NCBI GenBank assembly: GCA_937924805.1 | Contig: CALDTZ010000079.1 | Location: forward strand, 1 to 42,237 | Source: an uncultured Saprospiraceae bacterium | GTDB lineage: Bacteria; Bacteroidota; Bacteroidia; Chitinophagales; Saprospiraceae | Length of the DNA stretch: 42,237 nucleotides | Reading direction: 5' to 3' | Shown: positions 7,630-16,178 of the stretch, piece after piece | Layout: each line of letters opens with the position of its first letter | Numbering within the stretch: the stretch's first letter is position 1 | Program-made: the position numbers and the translations under genes | The notes under the pieces: model-generated | What the model saw: only the letters and a program-made list of their open reading frames with translations | Told to the model about the DNA's origin: nothing | Database searches by the model: none

Positions 7630-7781
7630 AAATACTTAGTTTGTTTGAGGTGGAAATAAATTCTATCTGTTTTGGCATGTTACTAAGCATTTTTAATTCA
7701 AAATGAACATAAGGTAGCATTGCAATACTTGATAGATACACTCGAAACCTAGTGAAGGGTTAAAATTAGTTTCGAGATTAT

Positions 7782-9920
7782 TTATGAAATGGTTTTACCA
7801 TTTTTCCACCCATCTTCAGGACTTACGAAACTTAATCCATCTTCTTCTCCAGAAGCCATTAAAATCATACCTTTTGATTCGATACCTTTTATTTTCCTTG
7901 GAGCTAAATTTGCAAGCAGGCTTACTTTTTTGCCTACAATTTTTTCTGGATCATAGGCTTTGGCAATACCTGAAACGACTGTTCTTGTTTCAAAACCTAG
8001 GTCTACGATTAATTTGAGGAGTTTGCTTGTTTTAGGTACTTTCTCTGCTTCAATAATTGTACCTGTTCGAATATCCATTTTGACAAAATCATCAAATGTT
8101 ATTTCTTCTTTTACCGCTTCAAAAGCGGAATTGTCATCATCCGTTGGAGTTTGGCTCGCCATTAGTTTATCTATTTGCACTTGAATCTCTTCATCTGATA
8201 TTCTAGAAAAGATATGATTCGATTCATTGACCTTATGGTCAGCGGGCAGTAACATTTCTCCTAAGGCAAGGGTCATCATCATATCATTCCATCCGCCTTG
8301 ACTTTCAACTTCTGGAATATTTAAAAGATGTGATATTTTTTTTGATGTAAATGGCAAGAAAGCATCTACCGCGGTGCGAATTGCTGATACGTATTGTAAA
8401 CACAAGTTTATAACAACAGCGGTTTGTTCTGGATCCGTTTTGATAGCCTTCCAAGGCTCGTTAAATTGAAGTATTTGATTTCCTTTAGAGCTTATTTCCA
8501 TCAACTGTTTGATGCCTGCTCTAAAATCGTATGCTTGAATGTTTTCTCTGATTTGATCAAGGTCATCGTGTAGTGACAACATCTCATTATCATGATAGCT
8601 TCCTCCATCTTGTCCATCGTGGCCAGTGATAGCAATATCTTCGTCGAATGATGGGACTTTACCATCATAATACTTGTGGGTAAGTACAATTACTCGATTT
8701 ACAAAATTGGCTAAATTATTAACCAATTCATTGTTATTTGCATCCTGATAGCCTTTCCATGTGAATTCGCTATCTTTTAATTCTGGCATTGTTTTAATCA
8801 TAGTATATCTCAATTCATCCTCCTTCCCAGGGAGGTCATTTAAATATTCGTGTACCCATATTGCCCAATTTCTACTAGTAGAAATTTTGTTCCCTTCCAA
8901 ATTCATAAATTGATTTGCAGGGACATTAATCGGTAGATTATAATCTCCGTGTGCTTTTAATATTGATGGAAAAATAATACAATGAAACACAATATTATCT
9001 TTACCTATAAAGTGAACTAATGCACTATTATCACTCTGCCAATAGTCCTTCCAATCTTTGTTATTTTCTTTCGCCCATTGTTTTGTTGAAGAAATGTAAC
9101 CAATAGGAGCATCCATCCACACGTAAAGTTTCTTACCGTCAGCTCCATCTATCTCTTGTGGTACGTCGACTCCCCAGTCCAAATCTCGAGTCATGGCTCT
9201 AGGCTGAAGACCATTGTCTAACCACGATTTACATTGACCAATTACATGGTTTTTCCAAGCTTTTGCAATATGATGTTCTTTACCATCTAATGTTCCTTCT
9301 GTGATCCATTCTTTCAGCCAATTTTCATCTTTATCCAATGGTAAATACCAATGTTTCGTTTTTTTAAGTGCTGGCTTAGATCCCGTCAATGTCGATAAAG
9401 GATTAATAAGCTCTTCAGGTGATAGATCAGAGCCACAGTTTTCACATTGATCACCATAAGCTTCTTCATAGCTACACTTTGGGCATGTACCTTTTATATA
9501 TCGATCCGCTAAAAACTGATTAGCGTCTGAATCAAAATATTGTTCGGTTTCTTTTTCCAAAAAGACGCCTTTTTTGTAAAGTGTTCGAAAGAAATCTTGA
9601 GAAGTTTCGTGATGTAACGGGTCTGAAGTACGATGATAATGGTCAAATGAAACACCTATCTTTTCGAATGTATCTTTAAATAATTGATGATACTCATCTA
9701 CAATGTCTTTTGGTGTGCGATCTTCTTTTATCGCACGCATTGTAATAGCGGCACCGTTTTCATCAGATCCACAGATAAAGGCAACATCTTTATCCATTAG
9801 TCGCATAAATCTTGCGAAAATATCCGAAGACAAGTAGGCACCAGCTAGATGACCTATGTGCAATGGACCATTCGCATATGGCAGTGCAGCTGTGATTAAG
9901 TACCTCTCGAAAACATTCAT
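7782..9920 (-). CDS. metG: Methionyl-tRNA synthetase with C-terminal tRNA-binding domain
   Basis: About 712 residues when started at the ATG at 9920, giving MNVFERYLITAALPYANG as in relatives; upstream ATGs at 9926 and 9950 would add only a few residues. It charges tRNA-Met. Visible are the HIGH motif (PLHIGHLAG), a CPxC and CxxC zinc knuckle, and the KMSKS equivalent KISTS, normal for this MetG subgroup. The last 110 residues form an EMAP/Arc1p-like OB-fold (FDDFVKMDIRTGTIIEAEKV, then the segment ending GLSFVSPEDG). It is divergent from the gene at 10037. An inverted repeat without T-run follows the stop. Confidence 0.95.
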   Translation of the reverse strand: MNVFERYLITAALPYANGPLHIGHLAGAYLSSDIFARFMRLMDKDVAFICGSDENGAAITMRAIKEDRTPKDIVDEYHQLFKDTFEKIGVSFDHYHRTSDPLHHETSQDFFRTLYKKGVFLEKETEQYFDSDANQFLADRYIKGTCPKCSYEEAYGDQCENCGSDLSPEELINPLSTLTGSKPALKKTKHWYLPLDKDENWLKEWITEGTLDGKEHHIAKAWKNHVIGQCKSWLDNGLQPRAMTRDLDWGVDVPQEIDGADGKKLYVWMDAPIGYISSTKQWAKENNKDWKDYWQSDNSALVHFIGKDNIVFHCIIFPSILKAHGDYNLPINVPANQFMNLEGNKISTSRNWAIWVHEYLNDLPGKEDELRYTMIKTMPELKDSEFTWKGYQDANNNELVNNLANFVNRVIVLTHKYYDGKVPSFDEDIAITGHDGQDGGSYHDNEMLSLHDDLDQIRENIQAYDFRAGIKQLMEISSKGNQILQFNEPWKAIKTDPEQTAVVINLCLQYVSAIRTAVDAFLPFTSKKISHLLNIPEVESQGGWNDMMMTLALGEMLLPADHKVNESNHIFSRISDEEIQVQIDKLMASQTPTDDDNSAFEAVKEEITFDDFVKMDIRTGTIIEAEKVPKTSKLLKLIVDLGFETRTVVSGIAKAYDPEKIVGKKVSLLANLAPRKIKGIESKGMILMASGEEDGLSFVSPEDGWKNGKTIS

Positions 9921-10036
9921 AATCATCGATAATACGCGAAGATAATTCAATAAAACATATATAAGTATTTTATATGCGATTTTTTCTTCATATTTAATTC
10001 AAATTAAATATTTTAACTAAATCACAGACCTCGAAG

Positions 10037-10546
10037 ATGAATATTGAAGCGATTTTATCTATCCGGAATAGTAAGAAAGATATCCATTTATTGGTCGATT
10101 ATATTATTGAGAATCCGTCTTCTATTGAGAGGTTAATGCGATGTTTCTTTTCAAAAGAATTAAGAACTTGCCAATATGCAGCTTGGCCTTTAGGTATCCT
10201 GGGAAGTAGAAAGCCACAAATGCTTTACCCGTATATAGAACAAATGATCACTCATTTAAAAACACCTAAACATAATGCAGTCATTCGTAATACATTGCGC
10301 ACTTGGCAGGAAATGGAAATTCCAGAAAAATATGAAGGCTTAATCTTTGAAATATGCTTTAGCTATTTAGTAGATCCCAACTATGCAATAGCAATCAGAG
10401 CATTTTCTATAGCCGTAGCTTCGAATATAGCATCTAAGTATCCTGATCTAGCTCAAGAATTGAAAGCAGAATTATTGAATCAACTTAATTACCCGCAAAG
10501 TGCAGGAATAAAATATCGGTTAAAAAAATATTCGGCTATCCTTTAG
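10037..10546 (+). CDS. HEAT-repeat-like hypothetical protein
   Basis: A 169-residue cytoplasmic alpha-helical protein without signal peptide. Its regular amphipathic helices (ELRTCQYAAWPLGILG, YAIAIRAFSIAVASNIAS) resemble HEAT or adenosylhomocysteine-like repeats seen in small uncharacterised Bacteroidota proteins. No catalytic motif is visible, so a protein-binding scaffold is the best guess. Its last 11 bp overlap, tail to tail, the 3' end of the minus-strand gene at 10536-10895. Divergent from metG. Confidence 0.75.
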   Translation: MNIEAILSIRNSKKDIHLLVDYIIENPSSIERLMRCFFSKELRTCQYAAWPLGILGSRKPQMLYPYIEQMITHLKTPKHNAVIRNTLRTWQEMEIPEKYEGLIFEICFSYLVDPNYAIAIRAFSIAVASNIASKYPDLAQELKAELLNQLNYPQSAGIKYRLKKYSAIL

Positions 10547-10895
10547 CTTGTCGAGCTTTTTTAGCTGCAGAAAAAGATCGAATGAAGTAAACCATTGCAA
10601 AGATACTTGTAGCGATCATTAATCCAATGCGGATAATTGCCAATGTGTCTTCTCTTCCGATAGCACCTTTTAAAGGCATAAACAAAGCAAGTGCTATTAA
10701 TAATGTAAGAACAACTGCGATGTGTGAAAGTATTTTGTGTTCAAACTTAATTCCGTTATTACATACTAATATTAGGACACCTACAATGACTGGAATTAAA
10801 GATGTTGGTGATGGATTTAAACTTCCAAAATATCCCCATCCACCCATAACAATCAAAGTAAATGCATTAATTAGACTAGCTGTATGTGCGTTCAT
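10536..10895 (-). CDS. Small four-helix membrane protein
   Basis: A 119-residue protein with four hydrophobic segments (about residues 8-27, 31-47, 56-73 and 85-106) and a basic tail (AAKKARQAKG). The short size, early Gly-rich helix (MGGWGYFGS) and four-helix layout resemble TMEM14-like or other small uncharacterised inner-membrane proteins. No function can be assigned. Its 3' end overlaps the convergent gene at 10037-10546 by 11 bp. Confidence 0.75.
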   Translation of the reverse strand: MNAHTASLINAFTLIVMGGWGYFGSLNPSPTSLIPVIVGVLILVCNNGIKFEHKILSHIAVVLTLLIALALFMPLKGAIGREDTLAIIRIGLMIATSIFAMVYFIRSFSAAKKARQAKG

Positions 10896-10955
10896 ATATT
10901 TAAAAATTATATATGAAGTTACCTCTTTTTTTTTAATTTCAAATTGGATTTTGAT

Positions 10956-11603
10956 TTATTCTAACATTTTATGTTCTAATGCAATCCGGACGAGACCAGC
11001 TGTATTTCTCGCATTCATTTTGGCGAGTAAACTGCTTCGATGAGATTCAACTGTTTTTAATGAAATAAAAAGCTTTCCTGCAATTTCTTGAGTAGTATGT
11101 TCTTGGATAATAAGTGCCAGAACTTCTTTTTCTCGTTTTGATATTTTTGGATAAAAAGCTTTTTTATTTTGACTTTTTTTCCGTTGCTTCAAAAGTCCAT
11201 TCATGATCGTTTGGGTGACCTCTTTACTAAAGTAACTTTTACCAGTGTTTACTGTCTTGATTGCTTTTATCAATTCTACTCGTCCTGTATTTTTTAAAAT
11301 GTATCCGAGAGCACCTTTATTAAGAATCTCTGATACATAACTTTCTTCATTGAACATTGAAATAGCTAAAATTTTTACATTTGGATATTTTGCTAAGGTT
11401 TTTTCACAAACTTCAATACCATTCATTTTCGGTAGGTTGACATCCAACAATAATATATCAATCGTATTTGATTTCAAAAAATGAATGACCTCTTCACCAT
11501 CAAAACATCGACCGACAACTTCCATATCATCTTCTTTCTGAAGGATAGACTCAATACCATCAACGAACATGGTATGGTCATCTGCTATAGCTATTTTTAT
11601 CAT
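10956..11603 (-). CDS. LuxR/NarL-type response regulator
   Basis: A 215-residue two-component response regulator. The receiver domain (residues 1-120) has the acidic pair Asp8-Asp9, phospho-acceptor Asp54 (LLLDVNLPKMNG) and the conserved Lys in GYILKNT. The C-terminal LuxR-type helix-turn-helix (about residues 150-210) contains ISKREKEVLALI and LFISLKTVESHRSSLLAKM. It is divergent from the TPR histidine kinase at 11965, its likely partner. A perfect dyad (11658-11672) about 55-70 bp upstream of its ATG is a candidate autoregulatory site. Confidence 0.93.
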   Translation of the reverse strand: MIKIAIADDHTMFVDGIESILQKEDDMEVVGRCFDGEEVIHFLKSNTIDILLLDVNLPKMNGIEVCEKTLAKYPNVKILAISMFNEESYVSEILNKGALGYILKNTGRVELIKAIKTVNTGKSYFSKEVTQTIMNGLLKQRKKSQNKKAFYPKISKREKEVLALIIQEHTTQEIAGKLFISLKTVESHRSSLLAKMNARNTAGLVRIALEHKMLE

Positions 11604-11657
11604 AATTAGGATATTCTAGGTGTACTACGAAGATATACGCATAATAATGAATATAAC

Positions 11658-11672
11658 TAGGGGAAACCCCTA
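11658..11672. promoter_or_regulatory. Candidate operator: perfect palindrome between regulator and kinase
   Basis: TAGGGG (11658-11663) and CCCCTA (11667-11672) flank AAA, a perfect 15-bp dyad in the 361-bp divergent intergenic region. G/C runs like this are rare in these spacers, and the position and symmetry suit a dimeric LuxR-type regulator. Confidence 0.5.
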
Positions 11673-11829
11673 AAATATGAATTGGGTGTTTACAATGATG
11701 TGAGCGTCAAGATAATGGCTCATATTTGTATTATAGCAAGCGAGTTATAATTAATGCTATTTTGGTTGGTGAACGCACCATTCAATGATTTCAAAGTTTT
11801 AAATTGGTTTTCAAGTTAAGTAAGTTTTT

Positions 11830-11917
11830 AAGGTGGGGATATATTATGTTTAAGTATTGCCTTATTTATCAATAACCCCAAAAAGTTATTCACATACTTT
11901 GTCCCCACCTTTTTTTA
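11830..11917 (+). ncRNA. Nested hairpin with T-tract upstream of the histidine kinase (leader attenuator or sRNA candidate)
   Basis: Three nested perfect stems are visible: outer 10 bp AAGGTGGGGA (11830-11839) with TCCCCACCTT (11902-11911); middle 6 bp AAGTAT (11852-11857) with ATACTT (11894-11899); inner 6 bp AATAAC (11871-11876) with GTTATT (11885-11890). A T-run covers 11910-11917. TGGGG (11834-11838) could instead pair with CCCCA (11876-11880), and TATTG (11855-11859) with CAATA (11870-11874), giving competing folds. It ends 47 bp before the kinase ATG, so it may be a leader attenuator or an independent small RNA. Confidence 0.55.
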
Positions 11918-11964
11918 GTCCTTCCTGTCCATCTATTCAGTCCTGAATTATCTACTTTTAAGTT

Positions 11965-13731
11965 ATGTATCCATTTTTACGTTTTACCTATTGGGTTTTT
12001 ATATTATTTTTTTGTTTCAATACTGCAATAGGGCAAAGATCGGTATCTACCTATCTTGAATTAGAGGATAGGCTTGATAAGGCTAGAAAAAATCAAGATT
12101 ATAAAGAGTTGGCTTTTGTTTATTACCATTTAGCAGCAGAAGAGCGCAAATTGTTTAACAATGAACAAAAATCATTTGAGTATTATACAAGAGCATTAGA
12201 GTATTATAAATTACTAAAAGATTCATCTCAAATTTACTTGATCAACTTAGAAATGGCTGATCGATATAAGGAATCAACTTTACTCGTTGAATCTATTGAT
12301 TTATATAAAGAATCGCTTGTTTATTTTCAAAGCAAACAAAATGAACAAAAGGTTGCTGAGACCTATATTAAGTTGAGCGAAGTACATCGCTTAGCGGGAG
12401 ATTTCGACGAAGCAGATGTTTATTATGCTTCAGCAAAAAATGTTATTCCACTCCTAAATGATACGCTACTTTCTATTAAATTTCATCTTCATGAAGTTGA
12501 TCGTAATCTACAATACTTAGAGTTAGATAAAGCACTAACGAATGCTTTTGATGCTTTCTTTATGAGTGAAAGCATCAATAATATCGAATACTTAAGTCTA
12601 AGTCTGTATTACATTGGGATTATAAATCGTAGGAAGGGGGAAAGTAAGCTAGCCATCAAATACCTGCAAAATAGTTTAGGTATAGCTTCCAGAAAGCCGC
12701 TAAATACCGAAAGACTTAAGCTCTTTAAAGAACTATATAGCACCTATGAAACACAAGCAGTGTATGATTCTGCGTATATGTATTCCGTTAAATATGCAAG
12801 GTTAAAAGATAGTATTCTCAATAAAGATCGAGTTGAATCTATAAATAATCTTTCACTTAAATATGAAGCCAGTGAAAAAAGAAAAGAAATAATCTTATTA
12901 GAAAAAGATAAAGCATTTGTAGAAACAAAAAATAGCCAAAAAAACAGAACATTATATTCATTACTATTTTTAATGCTTCTCTTGTTAGGTCTAATTTATT
13001 ATATCATTCGTTTTTACAAAACAAAAATTGAAGGAGAAACCATCATAAAAGATCAAAACGATGAATTGACCCATCAAAAGATTTTAAAGTTGGAAGATGA
13101 ATTAAAAATTAAAAGCATGCAGTCTATGATCGAAGGGCAAGAAAAAGAAAGAGAAAGGATATCAAAAGATTTGCACGACAGTATGGGCGGGTTATTATCA
13201 ACAATAAAGCTACAAGTCGATACCTTGCAATCCATTGATGATACGAGCGAACGGACGCAAAAGAACAAAGGGGTTCAAAAGTTACTAGATTTTGCAGTTT
13301 CAGAAATACGATCGATAAGCCAAAATCTTCAACCTGCTGCATTATCCAATTTAGGGTTAGTTGTGGCAATCAATGATTTGGTTAATCGATTAAATGATGA
13401 TCGATATCCTGATGTTGAATTTCAACATTATAATGTACCAACGCTGGATAACATGGTATCTTTATCGATTTATCGAATTCTTCAGGAAATGCTTACAAAT
13501 ACCATAAAACACGCAGAGGCTTCTGAAATATTTATTCAATTGAGACGAGAAGATGATCGTTTAATATTGAGTTATGAAGATGATGGGAAAGGATTTAATA
13601 ATGATGAACGATTAGAAAAAGGAATGGGTTTGGAAAATATTTCTTCAAGAGTAAATTATTTAAAAGGAGATATGATGTTAGATAGTCGAATCGGAGGAGG
13701 AGCTTCCTATATTGTTACAATACAGATTTAA
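11965..13731 (+). CDS. TPR sensor histidine kinase, NarX/DesK (HisKA_3) type
   Basis: A 588-residue membrane kinase. A signal peptide (about residues 1-24) precedes a periplasmic array of TPR-like helical repeats (about 30-300), a membrane helix at about 330-352, a coiled coil, then a HisKA_3 domain with phospho-acceptor His404 (KDLHDSMGGLLSTIK) and a HATPase_c domain with an N-box (EMLTNTIKHAEAS, about residue 507), G1 (EDDGKGF, about 538) and G2 (GMGLENISSRV). It should phosphorylate the divergent response regulator at 10956. Its stop is 3 bp before the next gene, so they are probably co-transcribed. A structured leader lies upstream. Confidence 0.93.
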   Translation: MYPFLRFTYWVFILFFCFNTAIGQRSVSTYLELEDRLDKARKNQDYKELAFVYYHLAAEERKLFNNEQKSFEYYTRALEYYKLLKDSSQIYLINLEMADRYKESTLLVESIDLYKESLVYFQSKQNEQKVAETYIKLSEVHRLAGDFDEADVYYASAKNVIPLLNDTLLSIKFHLHEVDRNLQYLELDKALTNAFDAFFMSESINNIEYLSLSLYYIGIINRRKGESKLAIKYLQNSLGIASRKPLNTERLKLFKELYSTYETQAVYDSAYMYSVKYARLKDSILNKDRVESINNLSLKYEASEKRKEIILLEKDKAFVETKNSQKNRTLYSLLFLMLLLLGLIYYIIRFYKTKIEGETIIKDQNDELTHQKILKLEDELKIKSMQSMIEGQEKERERISKDLHDSMGGLLSTIKLQVDTLQSIDDTSERTQKNKGVQKLLDFAVSEIRSISQNLQPAALSNLGLVVAINDLVNRLNDDRYPDVEFQHYNVPTLDNMVSLSIYRILQEMLTNTIKHAEASEIFIQLRREDDRLILSYEDDGKGFNNDERLEKGMGLENISSRVNYLKGDMMLDSRIGGGASYIVTIQI

Positions 13732-13734
13732 AAG

Positions 13735-14670
13735 ATGTTTGACAATATTCCCTTACAAATACCAAGTCCAATCGAAAAACTGGATTTATCAGCATTTGAT
13801 GTACAAAGAGAAGTGTGGATAAAACGAGATGATCTTATTCATCCTGAAATTTCTGGAAATAAATGGAGAAAACTAAAGTATAATATTGAAAAATATTTTA
13901 GGAGTGAATGTACTTCTATACTTACTTTTGGTGGCGCATTTTCAAACCATTTGTATGCTGCGGCAGCCGCTTGTGATCGTTTAAATATTCCTTGCATCGG
14001 TATTGTGAGAGGGAGCGATGTTGATTTAGATAACCCAACAATGGAGTTTTGTAGGAACAAAAATATGAAACTAGTGCCCGTTTCTAGATCCGAATATTTT
14101 GAAAAAGAAAGGAGTAATAAAACTTACCAATTGATTCTTGAAAATCATTCGCTTGTAATCCCTGAAGGAGGTAATAATGTAGATGGAGTTATGGGTACGA
14201 AAGAATTGTTTAATGAACTATACACTCAGTTAGATGCAATAAATACCTCAAAAGGATATCAAATTGCTTGCCCAGTTGGTACGGGTACAACCATTTCTGG
14301 TGTTTTTAAAAGTGAACTTAGCAATCAGCAGGTATTTGGTTTTATGGCAGCAAAGGACGTAGCTTTAGAAAAGAGACTTGCTAATAATGGTATCCACCTC
14401 CTTAAAAGTAAAAACTGGTCAAGATTTGGATCTTATGATCATACATTGATTGAGTTTATTCAACATTTATATAATAAAACAAGCGTTTATTTTGATCCAA
14501 TCTATGGCGCTAAAATGATGCATACACTGATTCATTCAGATCTGTTGAAAAAGCATAAAAATGAGCCGTTTGTAATTATTCACACAGGTGGGTTACAAGG
14601 AATATTAGGCGTTAATTATCGACAACAAAAGAAAGGTAAGAAGCTTATAAATTACACAAGTATTCATTAA
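13735..14670 (+). CDS. PLP-dependent ACC deaminase / D-cysteine desulfhydrase family enzyme
   Basis: A 311-residue fold-type II pyridoxal-phosphate enzyme. The Schiff-base lysine is probably Lys43 in SGNKWRKLKYN. The stretch TFGGAFSNHLYAAAAAC is the substrate/PLP loop, and the Gly-rich PVGTGTTISG near residue 180 binds phosphate. ACC deaminases and D-cysteine desulfhydrases are not reliably separated by sequence; in Bacteroidota the D-cysteine activity is more usual. It starts 3 bp after the kinase stop, and its 3' end overlaps the convergent purN by 26 bp. Confidence 0.88.
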   Translation: MFDNIPLQIPSPIEKLDLSAFDVQREVWIKRDDLIHPEISGNKWRKLKYNIEKYFRSECTSILTFGGAFSNHLYAAAAACDRLNIPCIGIVRGSDVDLDNPTMEFCRNKNMKLVPVSRSEYFEKERSNKTYQLILENHSLVIPEGGNNVDGVMGTKELFNELYTQLDAINTSKGYQIACPVGTGTTISGVFKSELSNQQVFGFMAAKDVALEKRLANNGIHLLKSKNWSRFGSYDHTLIEFIQHLYNKTSVYFDPIYGAKMMHTLIHSDLLKKHKNEPFVIIHTGGLQGILGVNYRQQKKGKKLINYTSIH

Positions 14671-15214
14671 TAATTTGAGGGTAATAAGCATGTTCTAATA
14701 CGAGTACTTTTGATGCTATTTCATCCACAGAATCATGACTGGTTAAAGGAGTAAATGCTTGAAAAAGAACTTTTCCATCGTCATATTTTTCATTCACTAG
14801 ATGAATTGTCATACCACTTGCTTTTTCATGGTTGTTTTTTACTGCATTGTGTACATGATGGCCATACATGCCTTTTCCACCATATTTAGGAAGTAATGAT
14901 GGGTGAATATTAAAAATTGAATTTGGAAAAGCTTGGATTAACGCCGAAGGTATTTTTAATAAAAAACCTGCTAAAACGATAAAATCTATTGTTTTAAAAT
15001 GATGAATAAAATCTTCATTATTCATTTGAGATTTTGAAAACACAAAAGATGGTATGTTGTTTTTTTTTGCACGATTTAAAACAAAGCTATCATTTTTGTT
15101 GCTCCCAATTAAGCACACTTCAAAATGGCAATTTGTTTTCAGTTGGTAGTCAATGATTTTTTGTGCGTTACTACCACTTCCTGATGCTAAAATGGCCAAT
15201 CGAAAACGAGCCAT
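14645..15214 (-). CDS. purN: Phosphoribosylglycinamide formyltransferase
   Basis: A 189-residue PurN, which transfers formyl from 10-formyl-THF to GAR in purine synthesis. Visible are the N-terminal phosphate-binding loop ASGSGSNAQKII (residues 10-21), the central segment FIVLAGFLLKIPSALI, the catalytic Asn-His part in FNIHPSLLPKYGGKGMYG, and the late DDGKVLFQ with the catalytic Asp. The length is normal. It follows DUF4835 by 2 bp in the same orientation and overlaps the convergent PLP enzyme gene by 26 bp at the 3' end. Confidence 0.93.
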   Translation of the reverse strand: MARFRLAILASGSGSNAQKIIDYQLKTNCHFEVCLIGSNKNDSFVLNRAKKNNIPSFVFSKSQMNNEDFIHHFKTIDFIVLAGFLLKIPSALIQAFPNSIFNIHPSLLPKYGGKGMYGHHVHNAVKNNHEKASGMTIHLVNEKYDDGKVLFQAFTPLTSHDSVDEIASKVLVLEHAYYPQIINEYLCNL

Positions 15215-15216
15215 TA

Positions 15217-16122
15217 TTAAAACTTTGAAATATTGTAATATCTATCAGCTCTAGAGGGGTCTACAGAGATCAAGATATCTTGAACTTTAGCTTTTTGACC
15301 TTCACTTGCGCCTCGAAAGACTTCAATGAGTTCTTCGTTTTTAGCATCTGTAAACATTTGAACAATCAATGAATTTGGATACGCTTTATTTACTCGATCA
15401 ACAGAGGTAAGTGCGCTTGTCATCACCGCAAGTGCTTTGTTTTGATCTTGATGCATTATGTCTAATCCTTGTCTATGATAGTCATAGCTCATTTGTCTCA
15501 TTTCTGTTGATCTCGGATTGAATAATGTTTCAATCATAAAGTAGCGACCATTTTCACTTTCATTAGTCCAACCTTCATTATTTGCACCTTCAGAAGGTGG
15601 TATGTTGTTTAGCACTTCTTGAGCTTTTCTAAAATATTTCTCTCCACCTTGTGCTGAAAAAGTGTCAAAATCATAGCCTAAAATTAAATAGGCATAAAAG
15701 GTCATTAATGAAGATAAATTATCCGTGTACGAAAATTCATTATTTTGGATAGGCTGTAATTCCTGATAAGTAAAGTTGTAACTTTTATCTGAAATGTTCA
15801 ATATAGGTGTTACATAATTTGAATTATAAACGGGTCTTAATGTTTGAAAACGGATATCTGCAGTAAATGATGTGGGGGATAAATCTTCCGTAATATATAA
15901 AGTGAAATTTACTTCGATTCGTTCATCATCTTCAAAGTCTTCCTCAGTCCATTTATTGTTGTTGAAAAATTCAGAAATTCCATTTTCTAATGTCTTCGTA
16001 ACTTTTGGATCTGCAAAAGATAGGGTAGGAGCTTTAACTTCCACCTTTACGTTGAGCTCTTGCCCAAATAAAGCATTTGATATAAATAAAAATAAAATAA
16101 AATGGATGATTAATCTTGTCAT
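15217..16122 (-). CDS. DUF4835 family secreted protein
   Basis: A 301-residue protein with a signal peptide (about residues 1-20, ending NALFGQ). The stretches ELNVKVEVKAPTL, NNNKWTEEDFEDDERIEVNF and ILGYDFDTFSAQGGEKYFRKA are characteristic of DUF4835, a periplasmic protein conserved in Bacteroidota and usually found beside coaBC. Its function is unknown; repeated association with bamD suggests an envelope role. Gene order here is bamD, rpoZ, coaBC, DUF4835, then purN where recN is often found. A 9-bp inverted repeat lies between it and coaBC. Confidence 0.88.
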   Translation of the reverse strand: MTRLIIHFILFLFISNALFGQELNVKVEVKAPTLSFADPKVTKTLENGISEFFNNNKWTEEDFEDDERIEVNFTLYITEDLSPTSFTADIRFQTLRPVYNSNYVTPILNISDKSYNFTYQELQPIQNNEFSYTDNLSSLMTFYAYLILGYDFDTFSAQGGEKYFRKAQEVLNNIPPSEGANNEGWTNESENGRYFMIETLFNPRSTEMRQMSYDYHRQGLDIMHQDQNKALAVMTSALTSVDRVNKAYPNSLIVQMFTDAKNEELIEVFRGASEGQKAKVQDILISVDPSRADRYYNISKF

Positions 16123-16144
16123 AGCGTAAAGGTAAACGAATTAT

Positions 16145-16178
16145 ATAACGTATTAATATGCGGACTAATATACGTTAT
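16145..16178 (-). repeat. Intercistronic inverted repeat between coaBC and DUF4835
   Basis: ATAACGTAT (16145-16153) and ATACGTTAT (16170-16178) are a perfect 9-bp inverted repeat with a 16-nt spacer. The right arm overlaps the coaBC stop codon (16175-16177). There is no T-run, so it is more likely a stability or processing hairpin than a terminator. Confidence 0.4.

Larger units (their letters stand above)
7314..7781. other. 468-bp intergenic region between thioredoxin pair and metG
   Basis: No ordinary protein gene or tRNA is seen. From left to right it holds the thioredoxin promoter area with a dyad (7356-7379), a plus-strand stem enclosing a 21-codon reading frame and followed by T9 (7541-7629), and an inverted repeat just after the metG stop (7741-7776). 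Each is described separately. Confidence 0.6.
11604..11964. other. 361-bp divergent intergenic region of the two-component pair
   Basis: It contains no protein gene. It holds the 15-bp dyad at 11658-11672 and a nested RNA structure with T-tract at 11830-11917. No exact TAnnTTTG box was found on the kinase side; the nearest is CATATTTG, at about 11723-11730. Confidence 0.6.
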
